Of a DNA stretch of 64,000 nucleotides, positions 48,527-57,168 are shown piece by piece. Numbering within the stretch: the stretch's first letter is position 1; each line of letters begins with the position of its first letter. This DNA comes from DASVHS01 sp035468985 (GTDB taxonomy: Bacteria > Acidobacteriota > Thermoanaerobaculia > Gp7-AA8). The DNA is taken from assembly GCA_035468985.1 (NCBI GenBank), contig DATISF010000045.1:10035-74034 (forward strand), read 5' to 3'. Under the pieces are notes generated by a model that was given only the letters and a program-made list of their open reading frames with translations, did no database searches and had not been told where the DNA came from. The position numbers and the translations under genes were made by a program.

Positions 48527-50082
48527 CGGGAACCTCCGGATGGAGCACCGGATGGAGCACCGGCGTCAGCCGGTGACCGCCCGGCTAAAGCGGGGGCTCC
48601 ATTCGCTTCACCCTTCACCGCCGTCAGAAGTTGGGTGACCGATGGCCCCATCTTGCGCAGGAACGGATTCGGATAGAGCCCGATCCAGACCATGAGCACG
48701 ATCAGCGGGACCATCGCCGCGATCTCGTTCCACGCGATTTCGGGGATCGACCGGTTCGCCTCGACGGTGATGGGGCCGTAGAAGACTTTCTGAATGAGCC
48801 ACAGAAGGTAGATCGCCGCCAGGATCACGCCGGTCGCGGCGATGACCGCCGCGCGGGGATTGGTCTGGAATGATCCCGAGAGAATCAGGAACTCGCCCAC
48901 GAATCCGTTGAGACCGGGGAGTCCGACCGAGGAGAGCATGGCGATCACGAAGAGCGTCGCGTAGACCGGCATCGTCTTGGCGATCCCGCCGTAATCCTCG
49001 AGCTTGCGCGTGTGCCGCCGCTCGTAGACGACGCCGACCAGAAGGAAGAGCGCGCCAGTGGAGATCCCGTGGTTGATCATCTGCAGGATCGATCCCTCGA
49101 CCGAGGTCTGGTTCATGGCAAAGATGCCGAGGACGCAGAAGCCGAGGTGCGAGACCGAGGAGTAGGCGACGAGCTTCTTCATGTCCGGCTGCACCCACGC
49201 CACGAGCGCGCCGTAGATGATGCCGATGACCGAGAGCGCGATCAGCAGAGGCGCATAACGATGCGACGCCTGCGGGAAGTAGGGGAGGACAAAACGGAGG
49301 AAGCCGTACGTCCCCATCTTCAGCATCACGCCGGCGAGGATGATCGATCCGCCGGTCGGCGCCTCGACGTGTGCGTCGGGGAGCCAGGTGTGCAGCGGGA
49401 ACAACGGGACCTTGATGGCAAAGGCGAGCGAGAACGCGAAGAACAGCAGCGTCTGCGCGAACGGGGTCACCCCGACGTTGTACAGATCGGTGATGTAGAA
49501 GCTCGCCTCACCGGTAGCGTGATAGTGCTGGAACCCGATGTAGATGATGCCGAACAGCATCAGCAGCGAGCCGGTGATCGTGAAGAGGAAGAATTTGATG
49601 GCCGCGTAGATGCGCCGCGTCCCTCCCCACACGCCGATAATGAGATACATCGGCAGCAGCGTGAGCTCGAAGAAGACGTAGAAGAGGATCAGATCGGTGG
49701 CCATGAAGACGCCGATCATCGCCGCCTCCATGATCAGGAACGAGATCACATACTCCTTCGGATGTTTGTGAATGGTGTTCCACGACGCCAGAAGAACGAC
49801 CGGCGTGAGGAGCGTCGTCAGCATCACCAGCCACAGCGAGATGCCGTCGACGCCGAGGGCGTAGTGGATTCCCCATTGCGGAATCCATGGCCGCATCTCG
49901 ACGAGCTGATAGCCGGCGACGCCCTCCTGGAATCCGAGAACGATGCCGAGCGAGGCCACGAACGTGGCGATCGCGGCCAGAAGACCGAGGCCTTTGATCG
50001 TGCCGGCGGCGTCCTTCGGAACGAAGGCGATGATCACCGCGGCGATCACCGGCAACCAGAGCGTGACGCTGAGGATCATCAT
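48523..50082 (-). CDS. nuoM: NADH-quinone oxidoreductase subunit M
   Basis: A 519-residue antiporter-like subunit with about 14 helices; motifs include the channel-glutamate helix F-Y-V-F-F-E-L-T-L-L-P-M-Y, P-L-H-T-W-L-P-D-A-H-V-E-A-P-T and K-K-L-V-A-Y-S-S-V-S-H-L-G. The last about 25 residues after K-G-E-A-N are an alanine/glycine/proline-rich tail encoded by a dispersed repeat (48541-48603), not by normal NuoM sequence. ATG 50082 overlaps the nuoL stop. Confidence 0.96.
   Translation of the reverse strand: MMILSVTLWLPVIAAVIIAFVPKDAAGTIKGLGLLAAIATFVASLGIVLGFQEGVAGYQLVEMRPWIPQWGIHYALGVDGISLWLVMLTTLLTPVVLLASWNTIHKHPKEYVISFLIMEAAMIGVFMATDLILFYVFFELTLLPMYLIIGVWGGTRRIYAAIKFFLFTITGSLLMLFGIIYIGFQHYHATGEASFYITDLYNVGVTPFAQTLLFFAFSLAFAIKVPLFPLHTWLPDAHVEAPTGGSIILAGVMLKMGTYGFLRFVLPYFPQASHRYAPLLIALSVIGIIYGALVAWVQPDMKKLVAYSSVSHLGFCVLGIFAMNQTSVEGSILQMINHGISTGALFLLVGVVYERRHTRKLEDYGGIAKTMPVYATLFVIAMLSSVGLPGLNGFVGEFLILSGSFQTNPRAAVIAATGVILAAIYLLWLIQKVFYGPITVEANRSIPEIAWNEIAAMVPLIVLMVWIGLYPNPFLRKMGPSVTQLLTAVKGEANGAPALAGRSPADAGAPSGAPSGGSR
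48541..48603. repeat. Dispersed GGAGCACCGG-type repeat inside the nuoM 3' end
   Basis: Two copies of GGATGGAGCACC flank a hairpin-forming core in which ACCGGCGTCAGCCGGTGACC is followed by GCCCGGCTAAAGCGGG and GGCTCC. The outer GGAGC/GGCTCC ends are inverted. A shorter relative (ACCGCCGGCTGAAACCGG then TGCTCC) lies inside nuoG at 55107-55134. Both are translated in a frame giving N-G-A-P followed by A-G-G/R-R-S. Confidence 0.75.
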
Positions 50083-51986
50083 GTCAGCACCAGCACGAAG
50101 ACGATCACGGCCAGGAAGAACATCAGCGCGTAATTCCGCACGTTCCCGGTCTGGAAGAATCGCAACAGGTCCCCAAATCCTCGGACCATGAATCCGAGCA
50201 TCGCGGCGATGCCGTCGATGATGGCGTCGACGATGTTCCAGAAGAATTGTGAGATCCGCTCCAGGGGACGGACGATCATGACGCCGTACATCTCGTCGAC
50301 GTACCACTTGCTCTCCATCCCGTGCGCGATCGACGGCGCCGCCTTCTCGAACGCTTCGTCCGCGGCGAGCCCGCGTTTGTAGAAGCGCGCGTATGCGGCC
50401 CACAGGCCGAGCGCGGCGATCGCCGTGGAGACGAACATCAGGATGTACTCGAGACTCGGACTGATCTCGTACTGCCCTTCCGGCACGCCGTGAATCTCGG
50501 CGAAGACCGGCTTGAGGAAACCGGCCAGCAGGTGGTGATGCGGCCAGCCGAGGATCGCGCCGCCGACCGTGGAGAGAGCGGCGAGAACGATGAGCGGAAT
50601 CGTCATCGTGGCCGGGCTCTCGTGCAGGTGATGCTCCTGCTCATGCGTTCCTCGAAACTCGCCGAAGAAGGTGAGGAACACGAGCCGGAACATGTAGTAC
50701 GCCGTGCAGAAGGCCGCGAGCGTGCCGAGGATCCAGATCATCCAGCTGAACGGTTTCGGGAAGTAGGGATTCGCCAGCGCCGAAGAGAGGATCTCGTCTT
50801 TGGAGAAGAAACCTGCGAACGGCGGGAAGCCGGCGATGGCGATCGTGGCGATCAGGAACGTCCAGTACGTGATGGGGATCTTGGAACGCAAGCCGCCCAT
50901 CTTGCGGATGTCCTGCTCGCCGCTCATGGCGTGAATCACCGAGCCCGATCCGAGGAAGAGGCAGGCCTTGAAGAAGGCGTGCGTCACGACGTGGAAGAGG
51001 CCCGCCGTGAATGCGCCGACTCCCGCGCCGATGAACATGAACCCGAGCTGCGAGATCGTGGAATAGGCGAGGACTTTCTTGATGTCCCACTGCCGGATGC
51101 CGATCGTCGCGGCGAAGAGTGCGGTGAGCGCGCCGATGAGCGCGACGACCATCATCGCGTCGGGCGCGAGACGATAGAGCGCGTTCGAACGGACGACCAT
51201 GTAGACGCCGGCCGTGACCATCGTGGCGGCGTGGATGAGGGCGGAGACCGGAGTCGGGCCGGCCATCGCGTCCGGCAGCCAGACGAAGAGCGGAATCTGC
51301 GCGCTCTTGCCGCACGCGCCGAGGAACAGCAGCAGGCAGATCGAGGTCAGAAGCCACTGCTCGATGCCGCCGCCCGCCGCAATCTGCGTTACCCGCGCGA
51401 AGTCGACCGTGCCGAAGTACCCGAACATCAGGAACATGGCCACCAGGAAACCGAAGTCGCCGATGCGATTGACGACGAACGCTTTCTTCCCGGCGGCAGG
51501 CGCGTAGTCGGTCTGGTAGTAGAAGCCGATCAGCAGGTACGAGCAGAGGCCCACGCCCTCCCAGCCGATGAACATCACCAGGTAGCTCGACCCGAGGACG
51601 AGCACCAGCATCATGGCCAGGAAGAGATTCAGGTAGGCGAAGTAGCGAAAGTAGCCTTCCTCGTGGCCCATGTAGCCGACCGAGTAGAGATGGATGAGGA
51701 AGCCGACCCACGTGACGACCATGAGCATCACGATGGCGAGAGGGTCGAGCTGGAAGGCGAGGTCGACGACGACGTTGCCCGAGGTGATCCAGTTGTAGGC
51801 GACGTCGAGATAGCGCTCGGGTCCGTGGTACTGCAGCGCGGCGATCGTTCCGGCAATCGCGGCCAGGAGTGAGACTCCGACCCCGACGACGCTGACGAAC
51901 GCCTTACCGGCGCGGCTGCCGAACAGGCCGTTCAGCAGAAAGCCGGCCAGTGGCAGCGCTGGAATGATCCAAAGGTGATTGAGCAT
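50079..51986 (-). CDS. nuoL: NADH-quinone oxidoreductase subunit L
   Basis: A 635-residue subunit with about 16 helices and the long lateral helix at the C terminus. Motifs: W-E-G-V-G-L-C-S-Y-L-L-I-G-F, P-L-F-V-W-L-P-D-A-M-A-G-P-T-P-V-S-A-L-I-H-A-A-T in the channel region, and K-K-V-L-A-Y-S-T-I-S-Q-L-G. Length and order are normal. It is preceded in the operon by a small hydrophilic gene (52045-52377), not by nuoK directly. Confidence 0.97.
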   Translation of the reverse strand: MLNHLWIIPALPLAGFLLNGLFGSRAGKAFVSVVGVGVSLLAAIAGTIAALQYHGPERYLDVAYNWITSGNVVVDLAFQLDPLAIVMLMVVTWVGFLIHLYSVGYMGHEEGYFRYFAYLNLFLAMMLVLVLGSSYLVMFIGWEGVGLCSYLLIGFYYQTDYAPAAGKKAFVVNRIGDFGFLVAMFLMFGYFGTVDFARVTQIAAGGGIEQWLLTSICLLLFLGACGKSAQIPLFVWLPDAMAGPTPVSALIHAATMVTAGVYMVVRSNALYRLAPDAMMVVALIGALTALFAATIGIRQWDIKKVLAYSTISQLGFMFIGAGVGAFTAGLFHVVTHAFFKACLFLGSGSVIHAMSGEQDIRKMGGLRSKIPITYWTFLIATIAIAGFPPFAGFFSKDEILSSALANPYFPKPFSWMIWILGTLAAFCTAYYMFRLVFLTFFGEFRGTHEQEHHLHESPATMTIPLIVLAALSTVGGAILGWPHHHLLAGFLKPVFAEIHGVPEGQYEISPSLEYILMFVSTAIAALGLWAAYARFYKRGLAADEAFEKAAPSIAHGMESKWYVDEMYGVMIVRPLERISQFFWNIVDAIIDGIAAMLGFMVRGFGDLLRFFQTGNVRNYALMFFLAVIVFVLVLT

Positions 51987-52044
51987 GCAGTGCGGTGTTC
52001 CTCGCGTCTACCTCGTGCAGAGGCGAGAAACGCTCGCATCTGCA

Positions 52045-52377
52045 TCAACGTCTTTCTTCTTTGTCCCGATCGAGTCCACCTTCGTCGCGGACGCGATCCT
52101 TGTAATCCTCTGAAGAAGCGGGATCGAGCTCCCAACGATGCTCGTCCCGGCTTCTCTCCTTCTGGCCGGCCTTCAGCTCCTCGCCATCGTTGTACGTCAC
52201 TCCCATGGCCCGGCCGATGTTGTCGACCTCGCCCTGATCCGGCGCCGGCGAACTGCTTGCCGCCGAGCCCGCTTTCACATCGGGGATCGGCGGTTCGATC
52301 CGGTCGTCCAACCCGTTCCGGTTACGATCGGGCCGCTCGTTCTCTTCCCAGTCAATGAGCTTTTCGGTCTTATCCAT
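52045..52377 (-). CDS. Small charged protein (DUF6335-like) between nuoK and nuoL
   Basis: A 110-residue soluble, strongly charged protein with no membrane helix and no cysteine. The C-terminal part R-D-E-H-R-W-E-L-D-P-A-S-S-E-D-Y resembles a short conserved motif in DUF6335-type proteins known from cyanobacteria and others; its function is unknown. It sits in the same direction within the nuo operon, 42 bp after nuoK and 58 bp before nuoL, so it is co-transcribed with complex I. It is not a known complex I subunit. Confidence 0.65.
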   Translation of the reverse strand: MDKTEKLIDWEENERPDRNRNGLDDRIEPPIPDVKAGSAASSSPAPDQGEVDNIGRAMGVTYNDGEELKAGQKERSRDEHRWELDPASSEDYKDRVRDEGGLDRDKEERR

Positions 52378-52419
52378 GGTTCAGCTCCTTGAAGCTGAAC
52401 CGTTGCGACGTTCGTGCCG

Positions 52420-52722
52420 CTACCAGTGCATCAGGTTCGCTTCGTCCACATCGATGGAGTGCCGGTGATGGAACAGGGAAATGAAGATGGCCAGACCGAC
52501 GGCGGCTTCCGCCGCGGCGATGGCCATCACGAAAAAGACGAAGATGAGTCCGTGGAGCTGATGGAATTGCCTCGCATACGCGAGGAACGTCAGGTTCACC
52601 GCGTTGACCATGAGCTCGATGGACATGAACACCGTGATGCCGTTCTTGCGTGTGAGGACGCCGCAGACGCCGATCGAGAAGAGCACGGCGCTGAGGATCA
52701 GGAACCAGTGCGTCGGGATCAC
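52420..52722 (-). CDS. nuoK: NADH-quinone oxidoreductase subunit K
   Basis: A 100-residue, three-helix subunit of the membrane arm. The two conserved buried glutamates are present in helix 2 (M-S-I-E-L-M-V-N-A-V-N-L) and helix 3 (A-A-A-E-A-A-V-G-L-A-I). It overlaps nuoJ by four bases. Confidence 0.96.
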   Translation of the reverse strand: MIPTHWFLILSAVLFSIGVCGVLTRKNGITVFMSIELMVNAVNLTFLAYARQFHQLHGLIFVFFVMAIAAAEAAVGLAIFISLFHHRHSIDVDEANLMHW

Positions 52723-53249
52723 TGGCTGGCCTCCGAGCCGATCTTGGAGCGCTGGCCGGCGGCGCGGCCGCTCAGGAACAGTGCTCCCACGATTGCGGCG
52801 AGAAGAAGGATCGACACCATCTCGAAGGGGAAGATGTAGGCCTGGAACAACGCCATGCCGATCGAGCGGGCGTCACTGTGGAACGGCGTGTTCGGGATGA
52901 CCCTGAAGGCCGCGTACTTGGTGATGTAGTAAACGAGCGTGATCGCGAACGCTGCACTGCCGGTGAATCCGAGGAATTGCTGGATCGGACGTGCCGGCTC
53001 CTCGTGCATGTGCCCGAGGTTGAGCAGCATGATGACGAAAAGGAACAGGACCATGATCGCGCCGGCGTAAACAATGATCTGCAGCGCGGCCAGGAACGGC
53101 GCGTCGAGCAATACGTACATCACCGCCAGCGAGAAGAACGAAGCCACCAGCGACAGCGCTCCCACCACCGGATTCCGGTGCAGGACCACCACCATCGCGA
53201 AGATGACGGCCACCGCGGCGAAGAAGAAAAAGATGACGAACTCGATCAT
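52719..53249 (-). CDS. nuoJ: NADH-quinone oxidoreductase subunit J
   Basis: A 176-residue five-helix subunit beginning M-I-E-F-V-I-F-F-F-F and containing the conserved helix-3 motif V-Y-A-G-A-I-M-V-L-F-L-F-V-I-M-L-L. A longer frame to 53366 exists with a TTG start, but its extra residues are encoded by the octamer repeat at 53250-53334, so the ATG at 53249 is the natural start. Confidence 0.95.
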   Translation of the reverse strand: MIEFVIFFFFAAVAVIFAMVVVLHRNPVVGALSLVASFFSLAVMYVLLDAPFLAALQIIVYAGAIMVLFLFVIMLLNLGHMHEEPARPIQQFLGFTGSAAFAITLVYYITKYAAFRVIPNTPFHSDARSIGMALFQAYIFPFEMVSILLLAAIVGALFLSGRAAGQRSKIGSEASQ

Positions 53250-53334
53250 TGGGGGCTCGGCGGGGACACGGGGACGCGAGGACTCGGGTGCGTCGTCGTC
53301 ACCTGGTGTCCTGGTGTCCTCGTGTCCTCGTGTC
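53250..53334. repeat. Octamer tandem repeat in the nuoJ-nuoH gap
   Basis: The gap between nuoH and nuoJ consists of units such as GGACACCA and GGACACGA (minus strand) with a GGGGACACG-type block on the other side, related to the repeat at 8268-8352. It opens an 85-bp gap in an operon whose other junctions mostly overlap. Confidence 0.7.
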
Positions 53335-54435
53335 TCATATCCATCCTTGGGCAATGAATCCGGCAACCAGCAGCAAATTCACGATCCCCAGCGGCAAGAA
53401 GAACTTCCATCCCAGCTTCATGAGGATGTCGTACTTGAGGCGCGGGATCGTCCAGCGCACCCAGACGAACACGAACATCAGGAACGCCACCTTGGCCAGG
53501 AAGCAGATCGCAGACAACAGGAAGCCGAGAAACGTGGCCGGCTCGTTGTACCAGGGGATGTCCCATCCCCCGAGAAACAGCGTGGTGATGAGCGCGGACA
53601 TCGTTCCCATGGCCATGTATTCGCCCATGAAGAACAGCGCGAATTTCATGGATGAATATTCGGTGTGATATCCGGCGACCAGCTCCGCGTCTGCTTCTGC
53701 GAAATCGAACGGCAGCCGGTTCGTCTCGGCGAATCCCGAAACGGTGAAGATGATGAAGCTCAGCCACATCGCCGGCGATAAGACGTTCCAGGCGGGGAGC
53801 TTGATGGCGTTGAACAGCACGAAATACCCGCTCTGGTGCCACACCACCTCGGTCAACCGCAGCGATCCGGCGGCCATGAGCGCGCTGATCGCGGCCAGCG
53901 TCAGCGCGAGCTCGTACGAGATCATCTGCGCCGACGCACGGATACCCCCGAACATGGAGTACTTGTTCGCCGAGGCCCAGCCGGCCGTGGCCAGCCCGTA
54001 GACGCTGAGCGAGGCCAGCGCGAAGACCACGAGAATTCCGACGCTCACGTCGGCGACGACCGGCTCGAACAGCCGCCCGCCGCGGAAAATCGTGCGGCCG
54101 AAAATCGTCGTCTCATGCAGAAGGAACGGACGGCCCCACGGGACGACCGCGATCGTGGTCAGTGCCGGGATGATTCCGAACACCGGCGCAAGCGTGTACA
54201 GCCACTTGTGCGCCTGCGCGGGAATGATGTCTTCCTTGAGGATGAACTTCGCCGCGTCGGCAATCGCCTGCAGCAGGCCGAACGGACCCACGCGGTTCGG
54301 GCCGGGGCGGTCCTGAATCAGCGCGCTTCCGCGGCGCTCGACCCAGGCCATGATCGGCGTGATGTTCAGCATCATGAACAGCACGATGCCGATCTTGACG
54401 ATCGAGAGCACCACGTCGGTCGCGTCGAAGGGCAT
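53335..54435 (-). CDS. nuoH: NADH-quinone oxidoreductase subunit H
   Basis: A 366-residue subunit with eight or nine helices that links the peripheral and membrane arms and forms the quinone tunnel. The conserved loop E-R-R-G-S-A-L-I-Q-D-R-P-G-P-N-R-V-G-P-F and the E-T-N-R-L-P-F-D-F-A-E-A-D-A-E-L loop are intact. It starts two bases after the nuoG stop codon. Confidence 0.97.
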   Translation of the reverse strand: MPFDATDVVLSIVKIGIVLFMMLNITPIMAWVERRGSALIQDRPGPNRVGPFGLLQAIADAAKFILKEDIIPAQAHKWLYTLAPVFGIIPALTTIAVVPWGRPFLLHETTIFGRTIFRGGRLFEPVVADVSVGILVVFALASLSVYGLATAGWASANKYSMFGGIRASAQMISYELALTLAAISALMAAGSLRLTEVVWHQSGYFVLFNAIKLPAWNVLSPAMWLSFIIFTVSGFAETNRLPFDFAEADAELVAGYHTEYSSMKFALFFMGEYMAMGTMSALITTLFLGGWDIPWYNEPATFLGFLLSAICFLAKVAFLMFVFVWVRWTIPRLKYDILMKLGWKFFLPLGIVNLLLVAGFIAQGWI

Positions 54436-54437
54436 GT

Positions 54438-56042
54438 CTATGGCGCCTCGCTCGCGGAAACCGGTTCGTCCGGCAGAGGTGCGTTCTGGAACATCGGCAG
54501 CCGGTCGCGCAACGTCTCGAAGATGTCGAAGGCGTCCGCGCTCCGGAAATCGTCATTCTCGGGAAACAGCGCCCGGCCGATGCGCCGGAAGATCTCCAGG
54601 TCGGGAACAGCCTGCCCCTTCGGCGAGTAGGCCTGATGGATGCGCTGCACGCGCCCCTGGAGATTCGTGAACGTCCCTTCTTTTTCCGCGTGAATCGTGG
54701 AGGGCAGGACGACGTCGGCGATCTCGTTGAGCGGATGCGTCGCGTCCCAGGAGTGGACGATCAGCTTTTTCGCTTTGCGCAGATTGGCAAGAATGGCCGG
54801 ATCCTTGGCTCTCTCGCTGAACTGCGCATCGCAGATGTAGAGGACATCGATGCCGGCCGCGCCGTTGACCAACAGATCCTCGACGGTCCGGGCGCCCTTC
54901 TCGCCAATCACGGCGCGGACTCCGCGGAGGTTCGGCGCGCCCTGCGTGCCGAGGAGCCACTCGGTGCGCGATTTCATCTTGATGGGACCGATGGGGTCGA
55001 CCATCACGTCGAACGTCTTCGCGTTCAGGTTCTCGGCGAAGAGCTTCTTCGCCAGGAACGCTTCTTCATTGGTCATGTTCGCGGAGGCGATCACGGCGAT
55101 CGAACGACCGCCGGCTGAAACCGGTGCTCCATTGAAGATCTTCTCGATCGCCTCGAGCGCTTCGCCCCATGTGGCGATGCCGAGGTAATCGTCCTCCGTG
55201 CGGACCTTGGGGACCACAACGCGATCGGTGTCGTACCGCTCGTACGAGAAGCGTCCGTAGTCGCAGAGCCAGTGATCGTTGACCTCGGGGTTCACACGCG
55301 GGCGGTAACGGAAGATCTGGCCGTTGCGGTGTCCGATGAAGATGTTGCAGCCGACGTCGCACCCGTTGCAGATCGAATTCGCCGAGTCGAGGTTCCAGAC
55401 GCGATTCTCGAATCGGAATTCTCGCGTGGTGAGCGCGCCGGTCGGGCAGATGTCGGTCACGCAGGCGCTCATCCAGTTGTCGAGCGGCGTGTCCGGGAAC
55501 ACGCCAACTTCGGTCGACGCGCCGCGCTTGAAGAACGCCAGCTCGCTCGTCCCGGTGATCTCCTGGCAGAAGCGGATGCATCGCGTGCAGTGGATGCACC
55601 GATTCATGTTCTGCACGACGTGCGGTCCGATCGCGGTCCGGTCCATCCCGGGATACGTCCGCTTGAACTCGCCGTAGCGTGAGGTCACCGAGCCGTAGTT
55701 GAACGAATAGTCCTGCAGCGGGCACTCCCCGGCCTTGTCGCAGATCGGGCAGTCGAGCGGATGGTTGATGAGCAGAAACTCCATCTGCCCCGCGCGCGCC
55801 TTTTCGACTTTTTCGTTGTTGACGTGGATCTTCATCCCGTCCTTCACCGTGCTGGAGCAGGCCGTCTGCAGCTTGGGCATCCCCTCGATCTCGACGAGGC
55901 ACATGCGGCACTGGCCGACGACGGTCAGCGACGGGTGGTAGCAGAAGTGCGGGACGTGGATGTCCGCCGCTTTCGCGGCCTCAATGATGTTGATGCCGTC
56001 TTGAACTTCGACTTCGATTCCGTCGATGGTAACTTTGCCCAT
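54438..56042 (-). CDS. nuoG: NADH-quinone oxidoreductase subunit G, short form
   Basis: A 534-residue subunit, much shorter than the about 780-910 residues of Thermus or E. coli NuoG, lacking much of the molybdopterin-enzyme-like C-terminal domain. The iron-sulfur ligands are complete: [2Fe-2S] C34, C45, C48, C62; His-Cys cluster H94, C98, C101, C107; [4Fe-4S] C149, C152, C155 with C199; and the N7-type set C225-x2-C228-x3-C232-x27-C260, which many complexes have lost. A repeat-derived segment lies near residue 303-314. The ATG at 56042 begins the ferredoxin fold. First gene of the long nuo operon; a Rex-like operator is 75 bp upstream. Confidence 0.94.
   Translation of the reverse strand: MGKVTIDGIEVEVQDGINIIEAAKAADIHVPHFCYHPSLTVVGQCRMCLVEIEGMPKLQTACSSTVKDGMKIHVNNEKVEKARAGQMEFLLINHPLDCPICDKAGECPLQDYSFNYGSVTSRYGEFKRTYPGMDRTAIGPHVVQNMNRCIHCTRCIRFCQEITGTSELAFFKRGASTEVGVFPDTPLDNWMSACVTDICPTGALTTREFRFENRVWNLDSANSICNGCDVGCNIFIGHRNGQIFRYRPRVNPEVNDHWLCDYGRFSYERYDTDRVVVPKVRTEDDYLGIATWGEALEAIEKIFNGAPVSAGGRSIAVIASANMTNEEAFLAKKLFAENLNAKTFDVMVDPIGPIKMKSRTEWLLGTQGAPNLRGVRAVIGEKGARTVEDLLVNGAAGIDVLYICDAQFSERAKDPAILANLRKAKKLIVHSWDATHPLNEIADVVLPSTIHAEKEGTFTNLQGRVQRIHQAYSPKGQAVPDLEIFRRIGRALFPENDDFRSADAFDIFETLRDRLPMFQNAPLPDEPVSASEAP
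55107..55134. repeat. Short dispersed repeat inside nuoG
   Basis: ACCGCCGGCTGAAACCGG followed by TGCTCCATTG has an imperfect inverted repeat (CCGGCTGAAACCGG) and matches the repeat in the nuoM 3' end (48541-48603). In frame it encodes N-G-A-P-V-S-A-G-G-R-S, a loop not expected in NuoG. Confidence 0.65.
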
Positions 56043-56116
56043 AGGCTGTTCTGGCGGTGCAGATCGAGCGCCCGATGCGGGAGGCGCGGCTGGGGGAGAA
56101 AACTCACACGGCCGAG

Positions 56117-56134
56117 CCGTGAAAGTTTTCACAA
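56117..56134. promoter_or_regulatory. Predicted Rex operator upstream of nuoG
   Basis: On the minus strand TTGTGAA-AACT-TTCACGG matches the Rex consensus TTGTGAA-N4-TTCACAA at 12 of 14 defined positions, the left half being perfect. It lies 75 bp before the nuoG start, in the region expected for the promoter of the nuoG-to-rex operon. Confidence 0.8.
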
Positions 56135-56199
56135 GCGCGGAGGATACTGATGGATGATGGCGGCGTCAATGAACGGATCCAACTCCTTCGGAGTGAATC

Positions 56200-57168
56200 G
56201 TGAAACGTGATCTCGCTTTCGCAATCGGCGCGGTGATCGTCGTCCTCGCCGTCTGTTTCGGACTGGCTGCTGTCCGTCCCAATCTCCCGCCAACGCCTTC
56301 GACGCCGTTTTCCGAGGACACCGGTCAAACCGTCGTCGGCCCCAACGACCGAGTCGTCATGAGGGTCAACGGCGAGCCGGTCACCGAGCGGGAATTCCAG
56401 GCATTCCTCGAGCAGGCTCCTGAGGACGCGCGGCCGTTCTACAACAGCCCGCAGGGGCGTCCGCTCCTCGCGCAGCAGCTCGTGAAGTTGAAAGCGCTGG
56501 AGCAGGAAGGGCGGCGGCTTGGGGTAGAGAAGGATCCCGACGCGGCACTGCGTTTGAGGATGGCTCGCCAGCAGGTCGTCGCCGCGTTCGCGCTGCAAAA
56601 GCTCGTCGCCAAGCCGAGCGACACGCGCCTTCGCGCGGAGTACGAGAAGGAAAAGAAGAACTTCGAGACGACGGACCTCTCGCACATCCTCATCGCCTAT
56701 CAGGGTGGCGCTGTCCCGCCGCGGCAGGGCCATCCGCCGCTGACGGTCGATCAGGCCATGAAGAAGGCCCAGGCCATCGAAGCGCAGCTTCGCAAGGGAG
56801 TTGAATTCGCGGCGATTGCGCGTGCCGAATCGGATGACGATGGTTCCGCCAGGGCGGGGGGGATCCTCGGCCCCGTGCAGCCGGGTTCACTGCCGCCGGA
56901 GCTTCAACGGGCCGTATCCACGTTGAAGGAAGGGGAGATCAGCAATCCTGTGAAGAGCGCCTACGGCGTTCACATCTTCAAGGCGGGCTCGAAAGAGGGC
57001 CGGCGCTACGAGGAGCTGAAGCCGATGTTCGCGGCGAAGCTGCAGCGGGACGACGCCGAGCTGGCGATCGTGAAGCTCCAGAAGTCGGCGAAGGTCGAGT
57101 TGGACCCGAAGTTCTTCCCGCCCGCACCGCCGAAGCGCGAGCTTCCCCCGCCGCGCAAAGGCTCCTAG
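56200..57168 (+). CDS. Peptidyl-prolyl cis-trans isomerase (parvulin/PpiC type)
   Basis: A 322-residue envelope foldase with one N-terminal membrane helix (about 7-25). A SurA/PpiD-like helical N domain (about 50-150) is followed by a parvulin domain (about 160-285) with L-S-H-I-L-I-A, A-R-A-G-G-I-L-G and Y-G-V-H-I-F-K. It helps fold exported proteins. The start is GTG 56200; its ribosome site GGAG lies in the 3' arm of a small hairpin, ACTCC-TTC-GGAGT (56182-56194), that could hide it. Confidence 0.9.
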   Translation: MKRDLAFAIGAVIVVLAVCFGLAAVRPNLPPTPSTPFSEDTGQTVVGPNDRVVMRVNGEPVTEREFQAFLEQAPEDARPFYNSPQGRPLLAQQLVKLKALEQEGRRLGVEKDPDAALRLRMARQQVVAAFALQKLVAKPSDTRLRAEYEKEKKNFETTDLSHILIAYQGGAVPPRQGHPPLTVDQAMKKAQAIEAQLRKGVEFAAIARAESDDDGSARAGGILGPVQPGSLPPELQRAVSTLKEGEISNPVKSAYGVHIFKAGSKEGRRYEELKPMFAAKLQRDDAELAIVKLQKSAKVELDPKFFPPAPPKRELPPPRKGS

